Shown: positions 18,605 to 30,193, numbered from the stretch's first letter. The stretch is 35,129 nucleotides of DNA from Acrasis kona (GCA_026419775.2 JAOPGA020001618.1:1-35129), one strand, 5' to 3'. A program made the numbers and translations. The notes: generated by a model from the sequence alone, not told the origin.

Positions 18605-19996
18605 TTATAACTTAGGTCTGTCCAACGAATATCTTCTCAGCTTTGGAAACGATGGAAGGTAGCATATTAGTGCAGACAAACTCCTGTGCCGATAATTACG
18701 CGAATAAGGCGTGTCATCGTTGATTTCTTCTGACGATTCAGGATCTGGCCTCACCACCTGTATCAAATGAAGTGACTCCGTCTGAACAGGAGGAACAGGT
18801 CGGAAGCAGTGGGTTATAGTAAATGTAGGAATACAAATAAAAAACAAAAACCATAACATTGTTTCTGAGGATAAATTATAAGTGTCTTTTGATTGCAGTT
18901 CTGACCTTGCAATTGGCAGACAATTCAAATTATAAGGTTCTTGAAAAGGGAACACCAGACGCAAACATGAGAATGGTCGAACATGATGGGCAGTGAGTGC
19001 ATTTAACAAAATATATGTGAAGCCAACAACAATAAAGATTGGTAGAACAGGTTTACCTCTTTTAGCAATTACAAACGATACGTATGGCAGACGAATGTGT
19101 TCAGTGCGATAAACCAAATTAAATAAAAAGATGAGGGCAACTAGATGAATGTTAGTGAATTGAACACAAGAAGGTTTACCTATAGACCACAACAATGTTG
19201 TTAAATTATTGAGTGTTGTGTATAAGAAGACCCGCCTCGTCTGACTTATTAATAGTTCGGATTGAAAACACAAAGTGAGTATCAACTCGATGCATATGAT
19301 AGCAAAGAAGAACAAATATAATAAAAAAGGCAAGTGCTTGTTCAAAAAACAGCACACAATGTAAATTTTTTGTTTCAAATGTTTAAAGTGCGAACCAACT
19401 TCTTCCTGCTCATTTTCAATGGACAAACTTATTTTATATCGTTGTTGGTAATCTGTGAAACAAACTCTAATCAGCCAGGATGCGACTGTGGCATAACTAA
19501 TTAAAAGTTACAAAATGACACGAGCACGAACTTACATGAGGCCTGATATTAATGTCAAGAGCAACTTGCTTACGATTATTGGCAGCCAGAACTTTGTAAA
19601 CATTTCATAGAAGCCTTTTGATCTTACGTCCGTAATATGCAACCAACCTGGGTTGGGAAGTACATGAACAAAACCATAAGACAAACCAGTTAAAGTAACA
19701 TTCAAAGTGCACAGAAGAAGAATGATCCTCTTTTAATTGATTTAGAAAATGCGTCGAGTGTTGAGATATCTCACTTGTATGATATTTTGTCGTGGAGCAT
19801 AATAATTGTGTGTATCCCTCTTTGAAAATAAAGTATTAGGTTCTTCCAATTCTCCATCCAAGTCTTCTTTGGTTGTTGTCGATGGTGAATTTGTGCAGTG
19901 CTGTATGAATCGAAACGAACAGTATGCCGTGCAGATTGAAGTGAAGCTGAGTATAAGCCATTGGCAAACTTTGGACTCCACACTTCCTGTGTTCAT
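18605..19996 (-). CDS. Multi-pass membrane protein, unrecognised
   Basis: Three exons (19996-19775, 19729-19536, 19496-18605) across introns of 45 and 39 nt give 435 residues. Hydrophobic segments are visible near the N-terminus (WLILSFTSICTAYC), two or three in exon 2 (IILLLCTLNVTLTG; FWLPIIVSKLLLTLIS running into exon 3), and about four more in exon 3 (FLLYLFFFAIICIELIL, NIHLVALIFLFNLVY, LPIFIVVGFTYILLNAL, LWFLFFICIPTF). That makes about seven or eight helices. The C-terminal tail is cytosol-like, with acidic and Arg/Ser-rich stretches. I do not recognise the family. The ATG at 19426 is internal, since open coding sequence with good splice sites continues upstream. Confidence 0.75.
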
Positions 19997-20432
19997 TTCA
20001 TATCACAACCGGAAATAAATTGGCGGAAGCAACCTTCGAATTGGTCAAAATAACAAGACCCGACATTAATTCTATTCACACAAGGCTGCTAATGGTGGAT
20101 TAAATTCAATCGAGCCATTATATTTGTACAAATATTTCTAAAATGATCGATTACAGCACAACGGATTGTTATAAATTGTTCAGTTTATTCAACCATTTCG
20201 GCAAAGGTGCATTTCAGGGTTGCATATACATGGTCATATCGAGGTCTCAAACTGAAAAGATTGTTTGTGATCGCAACTAAATAATTATCTATAGATGTCC
20301 TGTGTACATTTTCTATTACAGCTACCTAATAGAACTGAATCATTCTGATATTGTAGAAAAGAGGCTCATGGACATGATCAGACGGACGCACAACAGTCTT
20401 CCACAATTTTTTTCACAAACTCCGCTTACAAA
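19997..20432. other. Divergent intergenic region
   Basis: 436 nt between the starts of the membrane protein (minus) and phytochelatin synthase (plus). I see no coding or RNA feature. It must hold both promoters. No metal-responsive element can be claimed from sequence alone. Confidence 0.5.
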
Positions 20433-21711
20433 ATGAACAAAACAACCTTTTACCGGAGGCCACTGCCTGAAAATTGTATTGAGTTTAGTTCACCCGAAGG
20501 AAAAGATTATTTTCGAAAGGCACTCGCTGAGGGCAACGCAGAGGGATTCTTTCATCTGATCGAACAATTCCATACCCAAAGCGAACCAGCATGTAACATA
20601 ATTTCGTTGTTTTTAGTCTTACCAAACAGACTGTGGGTTAGGAACTTTAGCAATGACGCTCAATGCACTTGGAATGGATCCAAACCGCCTTTGGAAAGGT
20701 CCTTGGAGATGGTATTCGGAAGATCTATTAGACTGTTGTGTTCCACTAAGCACTGTAAAGCAAACTGGAGTTACTCTCGAAGAATTTCAGTGTTTGGCAC
20801 TTTGTAATGGGGCAAAATGCAGAGGTAAGCCAACAATGCACAAATTATCAACATAAATTTTAGTTTATAGACCAGATGAGATTGCTTGCACAATGGAGCA
20901 TTTTCGCGAACTAGTATCGCAGGCTTGTTCAAGCAACGATAAACATTTGATCATTTCTTACGACCGAAGAGTTCTCGGTCAAACTGGATCTGGTCACTTT
21001 TCTCCTATTGGTTGTTATGTTTCTAGTCTTGATTTGGTTTTAATTCTTGATGTTGCTAGATTTAAATATCCACCTCATTGGGTACCTCTCACAACTGTTT
21101 ATGATGCCATGCGTAGTGTAGATCCTGCCACAAATCTGTCCAGAGGGTTTGCGACCTTAAGCAAAACCGATACCTTTGTTTTCAATTCTAACATCTATTG
21201 TGACATCAAAGTTGAAGGTGACTGGTCCATTGTAAATAAATTTTGGGAAAGAAATCCTAACGTTGAATGTGATGTTGCTGTTAAAAACTTTGTGAATGAC
21301 TTGTCCGGATGTGTACGCGATATTATCGCGCCCAAAAAGATTCAATTTAAAGATAAGAACCAGACTAGTGAGGAACACACAAATGCAAAAAGTTTACTGT
21401 TTGATGAGGTAATGAAAACTAAATTGTATCAGCTTGTATCCGAACAGAATGATGATTTGGAATTAAACATTTTGTTGTGCATCTTGTTGTTTGCAAGCAT
21501 GCCCGTTCCGGTTAGTTACAAGAGTTGCTGTCAAAAATCATCACACAAGGAGGAGCAACGTGTTAGTTTCAACGAAGAGATCTTGAGTCCAGTTACAATT
21601 CAAAAACAAAATTATCCTAACCTATACTCTGAGGTGTTTGCTATAAAGGCCCAACTGAAAGCATTGAGTTTCAATTGTTCAAAATGTATTGAAGGAAATG
21701 GATGTAAATAA
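20433..21711 (+). CDS. PCS: Phytochelatin synthase
   Basis: Makes phytochelatins from glutathione by gamma-Glu-Cys transfer, for cadmium and other heavy-metal tolerance. Three exons (20433-20592, 20630-20824, 20864-21711) across introns of 37 and 39 nt give 400 residues. The Clan CA catalytic triad is complete: C55 in AYCGL (its codon lies just inside exon 2), H163 in [10 protein letters not shown] and D181 in [13 protein letters not shown]; Arabidopsis PCS1 has C56, H162, D180. Other family blocks are [30 protein letters not shown] and [16 protein letters not shown]. The C-terminal half is divergent, as usual, but has paired Cys (SCC near 302; NCSKC and a final GCK), fitting a metal-sensing tail. 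Confidence 0.95.
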
Positions 21712-22340
21712 ACACATGTGGTTACAATGCATTTTGAAGGTGAATTTACATTTATTTATTTGTTTTCTTTTCGAACGCATACCCATACTATTGTACTGAG
21801 GGCATGGTTGTCATTACGAAAACGTTTCCATATCTAATTTAATTACCCTTGATCACAAATTTAAATACAAGAAATATTGTCACCACCAGGAAGATCACTA
21901 TGATTATCGGTATAACACAATATGGTCCTGCATTCTTTATGTATCACCATGCTTCGTCCCAAGCCCATCTTAAATTTGGACGGGCATCAAGATATTTTGT
22001 TATTTTTGTTGCTAAGCTAGGCTTTCTATCCGTATTTATATTCAACTTGTCCCTTTCGTTTAGAGTGGGTGTGTCTATCACGACATCCACATTATCCATT
22101 CTTCCACTTTGTATTTTTAGAAGTCTTACAATAATTCGGTCACTTGAAGGGAATTTTCACCTAGATGAAGAGGACTCTGAGCAATGAACTAAGCAACGAA
22201 ACAGGCAGAAGAGGTAAAAATCTATATAGAAGATGATCTAGAAATGGTAGCTCATTTAATAACAATTTAAGGTGTCAAGAATGGATTTGACTTTCCCCTC
22301 TTTGAAATCCTATAATTTTTGTAACGGTTTGTAAGATGCC
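21712..22340. other. Intergenic region with a doubtful tail-anchored frame
   Basis: 629 nt between phytochelatin synthase and MUS81. On the minus strand, 22099-21839 reads as an 86-codon protein with a polar N-terminus and a single C-terminal membrane segment (CVIPIIIVIFLVVTIFLVF) ending four residues before the stop, the layout of a tail-anchored protein. A TGA at 21944-21946 interrupts it. A plus-strand open frame of 112 codons (21849-22187) covers the same DNA but looks like its hydrophobic mirror. Either a small gene with an unrecognised intron, a decayed gene, or chance. Confidence 0.35.
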
Positions 22341-25058
22341 ATGTCAAGAAAAAAAGCACCACTGCTTGGGGAGCAGATTAACCCTCACATATGTGCGTGC
22401 TTGGCTGAATTAGAGAAGGAAGCTCGCTCTAAAGGCATCGACAAATTAAGATTGACATACTCCAAAGCTCTTAAATCTGCTCAAAAGTATCCTTTACCAA
22501 TAAAATGTGGCGATGATGCAAAAATCCTTGAAGGGGTAGGACCAACTATTGCGAAAAAAATAGACCAATATCTCTCCAATAAAGGATTACTGCAAACTGC
22601 ACAACCCCTTGTCGAAGATAGCCAACAAGACAGTGATGACTCACAAACTGTAAAAGCGAAGAAGAAATACATCCCCAAATTCAAATCTGCGGCTTGGGCA
22701 ATTCTAATATCCCTATACAGACAATCAAAACGTCAACCATCCGATGCAAAGTTAACAAAATCAGAGTTGATATCTAAAAGTGGCACATTAACAGACACGC
22801 CAATGAATCCAGTTGGTGGCGGTGGAAAATTTCAATACAGTGGATGGAGTTGTGTTGGTGGTCTAATTGACAAATATTCTCTTTTAACTTGCAACGGTCG
22901 TCCAAAAAAGTACGAGCTGACAACTAGTGGGAGAAGGCTTGCACGTAAATTGCACGTTGCAGCCTGTGAAATGCTAGGAGAGGAGAATACCTTCAACGTC
23001 ACAGATGACGACGGTGATGATGACCAAGAAGATGTAATTCAAAAACCGAAACAAAAAAAAGGCGCCAAGAAGAGGAAACAAGTTGAGGAGCCAACTCAAG
23101 TGGTTGCAAAAGATGTTTCATCAGATGATGACGACGAGATTCTTAAGCTTTTGAGTTCTGATTCTGAAGAAGAAAGCCAACCTATAGTAGGTGCAATAAT
23201 GCATTAGTATCCTAACTTTTATCAGAAACCTTCTGTAAAGAAGAAGAAGACATTAATTGATGTTCAGAAAACAAAAACAGTCGAATACACAGAGCCAACC
23301 AAACCTGCAAAAAAGAGAACCGAGAGTGACAAGCCAAAGGAGGTTGAAAGTGACAAAGAGGTTGAAGAAGAACTAAAAAAGGTCACTAAACCAAAGAAAC
23401 CCACAACAAAAAAGACATCTTATCATGAAACTAAGAAGAATGAAATAGACATGACTTTATTTACTGCAAGTTACGTTAATAGTCAACTTTGTCACGTACC
23501 TAGAAAAGATGAATCAGAAGTATACATTTCAGAAAGCGCTGGTAAATTTTACGCTAAACCTCTTCGCTCACTTTTAAATAGAATTATGTTTCATGATTAA
23601 AGTCACTGTGCCTCATCCATCCTTTGTTCAACATGTTAAACCTAGAGTGGACATTGTTAAGGTAAAGAGTTTGTATAACATTGTGTTTTTAAACATTTTA
23701 GAGTACAGATGGATGTGACCTACATGGTTACCTTAAGGACGAAAGAGCACCAGAAAATAGTTCATCACTAAAAGATCTCATTTTTGTTCCAAAAATACTA
23801 GAAAAATGCATCATTCCTGATGTTACTCTCACTGAGAGCGTTAGACGTTTAGTTAACCCAACCACAAAACAAGCACCACAAGCCATTGCAACATCACTTT
23901 CTCAAAAAATCATTCAAAATGATGACGACGATGAAGACTTTACTGGCATTTCGTCACAGGATGAATTGGATCTATCCATAATTGAATTGGAACCGAATAC
24001 ACCACTCACTTCGACTCCCACCTCAATCGTCCAAGATGAAATTTTCGTTCAAGAACCTCAAGGAAAAAAGAGGAAGACGGATCAAACAGCACCAAATGAA
24101 CCACCTCCAAAAGTAAGTCTTTAAAACATTCATCCTCTCACCCCGTGTCAGAAACCAAAAATCAATTTTGCACAATTCCTATCAACAACTACAAAACAAG
24201 CACCAAGCAAATCCACATCAACCACTTTTACTTTAGAGTACGATCTCTGTCTCATCGTTGACCAGAGAGAGCGACATCAAAATGACAGAAACTTTTTCAA
24301 AGAAGCATTAAGTCAGCACGTGAAATGTGAAAGCAACCAACTCAGTTTAGGAGATGTAGTTTGGACAGCCGTACACAAAAAGACCAAAAAATCAAAACTT
24401 TTAAACTTCATTATTGAAAGAAAAGCAATAGATGATTTAGCAGGAAGCATCATGGATGGAAGATACAAGGAACAAAGGTAACATTTTACATTCCAAACGT
24501 TTAATCATTATTAGGTTTCGGTTGAGAGAATGTGGAATGAATTGCATCATGTATTTGATTGAAGGTGATTTGAAGAAGAACAACAGACTGCCTCCCACCA
24601 ACTTGGAAAATGCTCTAGTCAGACTTTTAGTGTCGGATGGATTTTTGGTACATCGTACATTGAGCGTAGATCACACTGTGAGATTCTTGGTCGAGGCCAC
24701 CAAACTGATTTGTGAAATTCTTAATCGTGAAGGCCTTGACAAGTACTTGTATAAACTCAAAGGAGATTTGGTTGACTTTAATAATGATTGTTCTAAAAAT
24801 AAAAGAATTTTATCTTGTGATCAAGTGTTCGGGCGGCAACTTTGTTGTTTGCCTGGTGTTAGTGCACAAATAGCCGAAACTATTGTTGAAAAGTACAAAA
24901 CTCCGAATCAAATTTATGAAGCGTTTACAAAAGAGGGAGGACAGCTTCTGAGTGATTTGGTGATTAAAAGTAAGTTTTTGGGTGTGGCTGCAAGGAAGAT
25001 TGGACCTGCTTGCAGCGAGAACATTTATGAAATGTACACAAGAAAAAAATACAATTAA
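22341..25058 (+). CDS. MUS81: Crossover junction endonuclease MUS81
   Basis: Structure-specific nuclease that, with an EME1/MMS4 partner, cuts branched DNA such as stalled forks and Holliday junctions. Six exons (22341-23186, 23226-23541, 23582-23661, 23702-24112, 24152-24477, 24515-25058) give 840 residues; human has 551. The N-terminal helix-hairpin-helix has ILEGVGPTIAKKI (about 55-72). A winged-helix follows at about 112-212 with YIPKFKSAAWAIL and GRPKKYELTTSGRRLA. A long acidic and lysine-rich linker (about 220-570) explains the extra length. The XPF-type nuclease has LIVDQRER and the signature IIERKAIDDLAGSIMDGRYK (ERKxxDD at about 640-646). The C-terminal HhH2 contains LCCLPGVSAQIAETIV. 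The catalytic residues are intact, and introns are 37-40 nt. Confidence 0.95.
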
Positions 25059-25373
25059 ACTTTATTCTTTGAATGTATGTGTTGCTTCTAATATTGTGAT
25101 CATTGCCACTTTTTGATAGTCTGCACACTAGACTGACTTTATTGAGGGGACTGCTCTCTGTTTGTGATGACTATTTTAATGCTTTGCACATATGTAACCA
25201 AAATTATTTATGCATCCATCCGCAGAGCATAGGTACGAAGTTATACACTACACACCATTATGTCATGATCAAGCACTTGATCCAGAACATTATAAATTAA
25301 GCTCGACATCTAGTGTTCTGTGTGACTGATCTTAATGTTGTAAGTGGATTTCCGCATTCTATTTATAAATTTA
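25059..25373. other. Intergenic, nothing recognised
   Basis: 3' flank of MUS81 and 5' flank of the C2 gene on the same strand. An open frame at 25103-25300 has no recognisable features and I treat it as chance. Confidence 0.5.
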
Positions 25374-25889
25374 ATGATGAGGCTGGAAGTTAATCTTGTG
25401 TGTGCGAAAGATTTGGTTTCCGCTGGTATAATGGGAACAAGTTAGTGTTGTTTAAATATTGAGTCTAACAAACAGATCCGTATGTGACAATGAAAGTTGG
25501 TAGCCAAAAAGTGAATAGCAAATCAATTAAAGGTTCGACAACACCAGAGTGGAATCAAAGTTTCGCTTTTAAGGTTACAGATCCGGATTATGAAATACTT
25601 CAAATTAACATGTGTAGGTAAGTATTTAGTGTTACTTGATTCTAAAAGCGTCAGCAAGTCGCTTGGACTCAAATCTTATCTCGGATATGCCTCATTACCT
25701 TTATCCCAAGTACCGACGAATCAAGCACAAACGCTTCTTATACCTCTCACGGGAGTAAAGAGTGGTTCTGTCACAATGACTCTTTCAATTGTAAATGCAG
25801 CAGCCCCAAGCGGCTTATACTCTGGACCCTCAATGACTTCTCCTCTACCATCCGCTCCACCAATGAACACGGACATTGTACAGTTGTAA
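25374..25889 (+). CDS. Small single-C2-domain protein
   Basis: C2 domains bind membranes or proteins, often with calcium. Three exons are proposed: 25374-25440, 25476-25617 and 25649-25889, about 149 residues. The second intron is ambiguous (31 nt from the GTAAGT donor, or 37 nt from a GTGTAG donor six bases earlier). The domain shows LEVNLVCAKDL, then NPYVTMKVG, then TPEWNQSFAF, LQINM and SYLGYASLPLS, in the order of a C2 fold. The usual DPYV aspartate is Asn here and the second Asp loop is not obvious, so calcium binding is doubtful. The C-terminus is a Pro/Ser/Met tail (SGPSMTSPLPSAPPM). Confidence 0.75.
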
Positions 25890-26133
25890 ATTATTCAGTC
25901 AAGCACCACAATAAATAATTAACATTGATAATTATCTTTACTTTTGTCCTCACATTTAAATAATTAAAAAGTTGATTATGGTGTACTCTTATCGCGGGAA
26001 ACACCTCTTCGCGAGACGGTTCTTTTCGTGTCTCGCTTACCTTCACAATATTATCTAGCGATCACACTGATACATGAAGTCTTCAAGTTCTCGTCAAAGT
26101 TGACCAGTCCCGCCGAAACAAGTTGTATCAGAC

Positions 26134-28893
26134 ATGTCCTCCCACAATAACTCAGATGCGACATCTAAGAACTCAGAGTTATCATTTGATGAGGTGGGTA
26201 GCATGAAACAAACTATTAGAATGCAACTTGTGAATAACAAGTACTCAAATCAGCATCAGATCGCAACGGAGAATAAGCTGGTGCTTCCAAAGCCCTATTT
26301 GTCAGGGCATGATTATAAATTTGATGAGCTGAGAAAAACTTTACCTACGTGGATCAACAACGCTAAAAATGAAGTGTATAAAACAGAGAGCTGGCAGCAA
26401 CTCACCAAACTCATAAAGATGAAGGTTGAGGAATCAATCAAACTACACATGGATTCGACGCTTGAGGGGAAAAAGACAGAGGATAATTCGACACTTGAAA
26501 GTGGGTGGAGTAGATTAGCTTCATTCAGCACACCACAACAGCAAGCTATTCTAATTGGCAGCTCACAAAAGATTAGTTCCGAAGAACCTTTTTCTCACTT
26601 TATGAATGATTTGAAGAGAATTTTGGATTCCAATTTAGACATTGCATCAAAAAGACAACATGACGAGCAAAAAGAAAAGCAGAATCAACCTACAACAAAA
26701 GCGGAGCCGCAGAGAGCAGATTCTCTTGTAAGGGAGTCAGCAGAAGCTGCTGCTGCACTTTTATCAAGATATCCTTATTCGCTAATGAAGGCAAGTATGA
26801 TGAGGACCATTAATCATCAACTACCAAAAGTAGTGCGAAGACATTTATGGAATGGATACCTCACAAGTGAACAAGTCAAGAGAAGAATTCGTGATTTTTT
26901 AAATTACAGACCGGGCGATGGAAACCAATTTTTAATTACGGAAAGCAAAAATACAGTTGAGCTAATCGCAAAAGAGCAATGCCCTCACATTCAACAAACA
27001 ATTGTAATGGACTATGAGCCCATTTTTAATGATGTATTTTTATTTTTGTATAAATGCTTGGAGGATGACCCACACTCTAGAATTAGGAATGACCCCGCTG
27101 CTTTGGAATCAGCAATGTTACATTTCGCATATTTGTGCGCGCCCTTATTTTGCATTTATGCATTAGATGATTTCGATACTACTTTCCGTGAAAGGAAGGA
27201 GGTGTTCCTTGCAGAGAAGGTATTTTTGCTATGTAAAAATATGGAAGCTTGGTACGAATGGCCAGCTAAAAATTTCCCAAGTGACAAAATTAGAGATTTT
27301 TCAAGGTGCATAAGTAAAACAATCCCTCTGCTTGGTCAAAAGTGTTTGGAATTACTACGCATCAAGGACTCTACCTTCATGTCTACTTTGGATTCTTCAT
27401 ATCAAGAATTCGAAAGAAAGGAAGGAGAGGTATTAAAGTCTATCAATGAGATTCTAAAGCCATCAACAAACCTTTTCGTAAACTCACTGGATATATCAAC
27501 AGTTCTGCATATAATTGACCAAATGGTTCTGACTGATTTTGACTTGAATATGTTAGCACAGGTTTGTGCGTCCATGATTTTGATAGTAAAGCAAAATGTC
27601 CTGGAATCCTGCCGAACAATAGAAGGTCGTTCTCGTCTATCAAAATTATTTTCGGAGTGTAAGGAATCACTCACGGTTGAGGCTGTTACAAACATGTTCC
27701 AGAAAGAGTTTATTAGGGATACACAACAAATGTACTCCATTCAAATATTCCCAAGAGATGTAATAGATCTACGTGGAATGGAAGATGAGAAGGCCAAGCT
27801 ATTATTCAAGCAACAAAGCGACTTCTTGGGTACTCCAGATATTGGTAATAAATCAGGTTCTATTGAGGATGACGATCCTAAATCTATCAAGTTCATTTGG
27901 ACCGATGTGTGGTCCAAGTTTGATAAGATCATCTTCAAAGATGTACTTTTCGAGGGAAGAAGATATGTGTTACAATTACTTCCAAGAAGGTTATTGAATC
28001 TTTTATCCAGTATCGAAGAATTAACTGATCATGTTATACTTTACTCCAATAACAAGGACTCCTATATGACGCTGGCGAGAGGAGGCACAACACAACCAAA
28101 TTCCGGTAGCGGGACTTCAGGAAAGGAGAAACAATATAAAGAGACTGTACAGCGAACACTTGTGGAATATTTGGAGGGACTCAAACAGGAAGAGTCTGCA
28201 AGTTCTCACCTGAGCCCTGAACTCATCAATACTTTATCTAGGCAATCCAAATATATTGAAGACATCTCTCTGGTTGTATTCAAGATGTCAATTAGTGATA
28301 TTGAATTTGAACTTCGAATAAATGTTTCTAAATTGCCCACTGGAGATATAGAACAAGAATTAAAAAATAGATTGAAAATGTTAGAAACCACTGTTGATCC
28401 CTCAACATTCCAACAGGCCATATCCGGTGCGAATATAACATTTAATGAAGAAATGCATCACTACATGAAGAGATTCGAACGCGTTCCTAGCGTCAGAACC
28501 ACGACCACCCAACAAGACAACAAGGAAGTAGAGGACGACGGATTGACTCCTGAACAAAAAATCATCAATCAGCTAGAGAAGGAAGCAGCCGATCTATTAA
28601 GATTGAACATTGACGATGCAAGACAATGTGCAACATTGCTTTTCAGAGGAACACCCGATGATCAAAAAGAATGTTACAAGATGGCTTACGCAGAGAGAGA
28701 TGCAATGCTATTAAGGAAACAAGTACTAGGTGTCCCGTATTCAACGTATGAATACAACAAGCTTGACAAAAAGAAGAGAGAGAAGTTTGATAAGGAAATG
28801 AAAGCAAAGAACAACAATGCGATCGGCTTAGGAAAGAAGACATTTGTACAAATGTTCACAGGTCAAAAATCAAGTTTCATTTTAGATAAATGA
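26134..28893 (+). CDS. Large helical protein, unrecognised
   Basis: 919 residues in one exon, a length that makes chance impossible. No signal peptide or membrane helix. It is almost wholly alpha-helical by composition. Around residue 225-260 is LPKVVRRHLWNGYLTSEQVKRRI, faintly like the start of a TBC (Rab-GAP) domain, but the Arg and Gln fingers of that family (IxxDxxR, YCQG) are not found, so I do not assign it. The C-terminal 110 residues are charged, with LTPEQKIINQLEKEAADLL, resembling a coiled helix. Unlike its neighbours it has no introns. It is convergent with the TPR gene, with 12 nt between stop codons. Confidence 0.8.
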   Translation: MSSHNNSDATSKNSELSFDEVGSMKQTIRMQLVNNKYSNQHQIATENKLVLPKPYLSGHDYKFDELRKTLPTWINNAKNEVYKTESWQQLTKLIKMKVEESIKLHMDSTLEGKKTEDNSTLESGWSRLASFSTPQQQAILIGSSQKISSEEPFSHFMNDLKRILDSNLDIASKRQHDEQKEKQNQPTTKAEPQRADSLVRESAEAAAALLSRYPYSLMKASMMRTINHQLPKVVRRHLWNGYLTSEQVKRRIRDFLNYRPGDGNQFLITESKNTVELIAKEQCPHIQQTIVMDYEPIFNDVFLFLYKCLEDDPHSRIRNDPAALESAMLHFAYLCAPLFCIYALDDFDTTFRERKEVFLAEKVFLLCKNMEAWYEWPAKNFPSDKIRDFSRCISKTIPLLGQKCLELLRIKDSTFMSTLDSSYQEFERKEGEVLKSINEILKPSTNLFVNSLDISTVLHIIDQMVLTDFDLNMLAQVCASMILIVKQNVLESCRTIEGRSRLSKLFSECKESLTVEAVTNMFQKEFIRDTQQMYSIQIFPRDVIDLRGMEDEKAKLLFKQQSDFLGTPDIGNKSGSIEDDDPKSIKFIWTDVWSKFDKIIFKDVLFEGRRYVLQLLPRRLLNLLSSIEELTDHVILYSNNKDSYMTLARGGTTQPNSGSGTSGKEKQYKETVQRTLVEYLEGLKQEESASSHLSPELINTLSRQSKYIEDISLVVFKMSISDIEFELRINVSKLPTGDIEQELKNRLKMLETTVDPSTFQQAISGANITFNEEMHHYMKRFERVPSVRTTTTQQDNKEVEDDGLTPEQKIINQLEKEAADLLRLNIDDARQCATLLFRGTPDDQKECYKMAYAERDAMLLRKQVLGVPYSTYEYNKLDKKKREKFDKEMKAKNNNAIGLGKKTFVQMFTGQKSSFILDK

Positions 28894-28905
28894 TTTTAAT
28901 GTATT

Positions 28906-29531
28906 TTAATTCTTGTTTAATGTTTTTCTAACTTCATCCAAAGTCTTTTTAGCAGTTGTCATTTTGGGGTCAAGCTTTAGTGCTGTTTCTAGCTCTTTCT
29001 CTGCTTCTTGATATAATCCTAACTTGTTGTAACAACATCCAAGACGGTAGTAGGCCTTGGCATAGTCTGGATCAATGTTGATTGAACATTTTGCGGCGTA
29101 CGCAGCCTTTGCGTACTCTTCATTGTTAAAAAGTGCAGCTGATCTTTTAGTTACGTTAAAAGTGTAATGAAGAAGGTATACGTACAAATTGCAAAGAGAA
29201 ATGGAAGATTTGTCGTCATATTTTACAGAAGCTTCATATAGTTCTATCGCAACCTGGAATCTCTTTTTTGCAAAATAATTGTTTCCTTCTTTTTTGTATA
29301 TTTCTGATAATTTCTTGCAGAATTCTTTTTCGACCTCTTTTAATTTTTCGTCGCGTTCTAAATAATTATGTGACTGTTTTAAAGCATTGTCTTATTACCC
29401 TCTTCACTCAATCCAACAAAGTATCCTCTTTCATCTAAAACACTGAGTACATTTATAAGCTTCTGAGTGTATTCATCCGCGCTTAGTGCAACTCTTTTAA
29501 AGGCTAAACTTGAGAGGTCCTGATCCGTCAT
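28906..29531 (-). CDS. TPR co-chaperone-like protein
   Basis: Three exons (29531-29399, 29357-29186, 29143-28906) across introns of 41 and 42 nt give 180 residues. After a helical N-terminal region of about 60 residues come three TPR units: one starting KKEGNNYFAKKRFQVAIELY, one starting SISLCNLSAALFNNEEYAKA and one starting YAKAYYRLGCCYNKLG. The two-carboxylate clamp residues K/N (KEGN), N (CNL) and K/R (AKAYYR) are present, which in SGT, HOP and FKBP-type proteins bind the EEVD tail of Hsp70/Hsp90. There is no FKBP or Sti1 domain. It is closest to SGT-like or TTC-type small TPR proteins. The frame is open to an ATG at 29720, so a 63-residue N-terminal extension is possible. Confidence 0.8.
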
Positions 29532-30193
29532 GTTTGTGTTTAATTTTAATTTCACTGTCTGACTCAACTGAACGGTGGAAAAATGTCTATAAAATTCAAC
29601 AACAGGTCCTGGTGTTGAAGAGCTCAAGTTTTTGAAGATTGCACCATAATCAATGATATAAATGTAATCAAAGATGATATCGTCATTAGAGAAACATTCA
29701 ATAGTCAAAGAATAAAACATTTAACAACCGCACAAAATCAAAAATAATGGGAAATTGAAGGTCACGATCCACAAAGTGCTTTTACATTTCGTAATCTTTT
29801 CAATTCTGAAATATCCGTAAATTTCTCATGCATTAATGGTGATGTGCTTGGAGCAGTTTTAATGGAAAAACAACTAGTACTCCACATTTTTCACCATCGA
29901 CCAGGCAATCATCCAATCTGTCATGCGACGCAAATGGAATCCGGTAGTTTTATTCATATTAGTTTTGAGAGCCATCACTTGACTCGCACCAACCAATCTT
30001 TTATAAAGTACTCAATATACCGTGTCATAGTCTTTGTCATTCATTTTCAATAAATAGTGATGAAATAACTAAATCCAGACAGCTCTTATCCAAGAGCTTG
30101 GTTATCAGATTCTTTTTATGGGCATTGTGTCTTTTTCAATTTTTAATCAAAAACAATCCACATCTTGAGATTGGCAACAGTAGTACATCAAGT
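29532..30193. other. Divergent intergenic region
   Basis: Between the TPR gene (minus) and the RCC1-stalk gene (plus). It holds open stretches on both strands: the possible N-terminal extension of the TPR gene up to 29720, a minus-strand stretch at about 29880-30050 broken by stop codons, and a plus-strand frame of 69 codons (29844-30053). None has a recognisable domain. The upstream ATG at 30098 is in frame with the RCC1 gene and would add 32 residues before its signal peptide. Confidence 0.4.
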
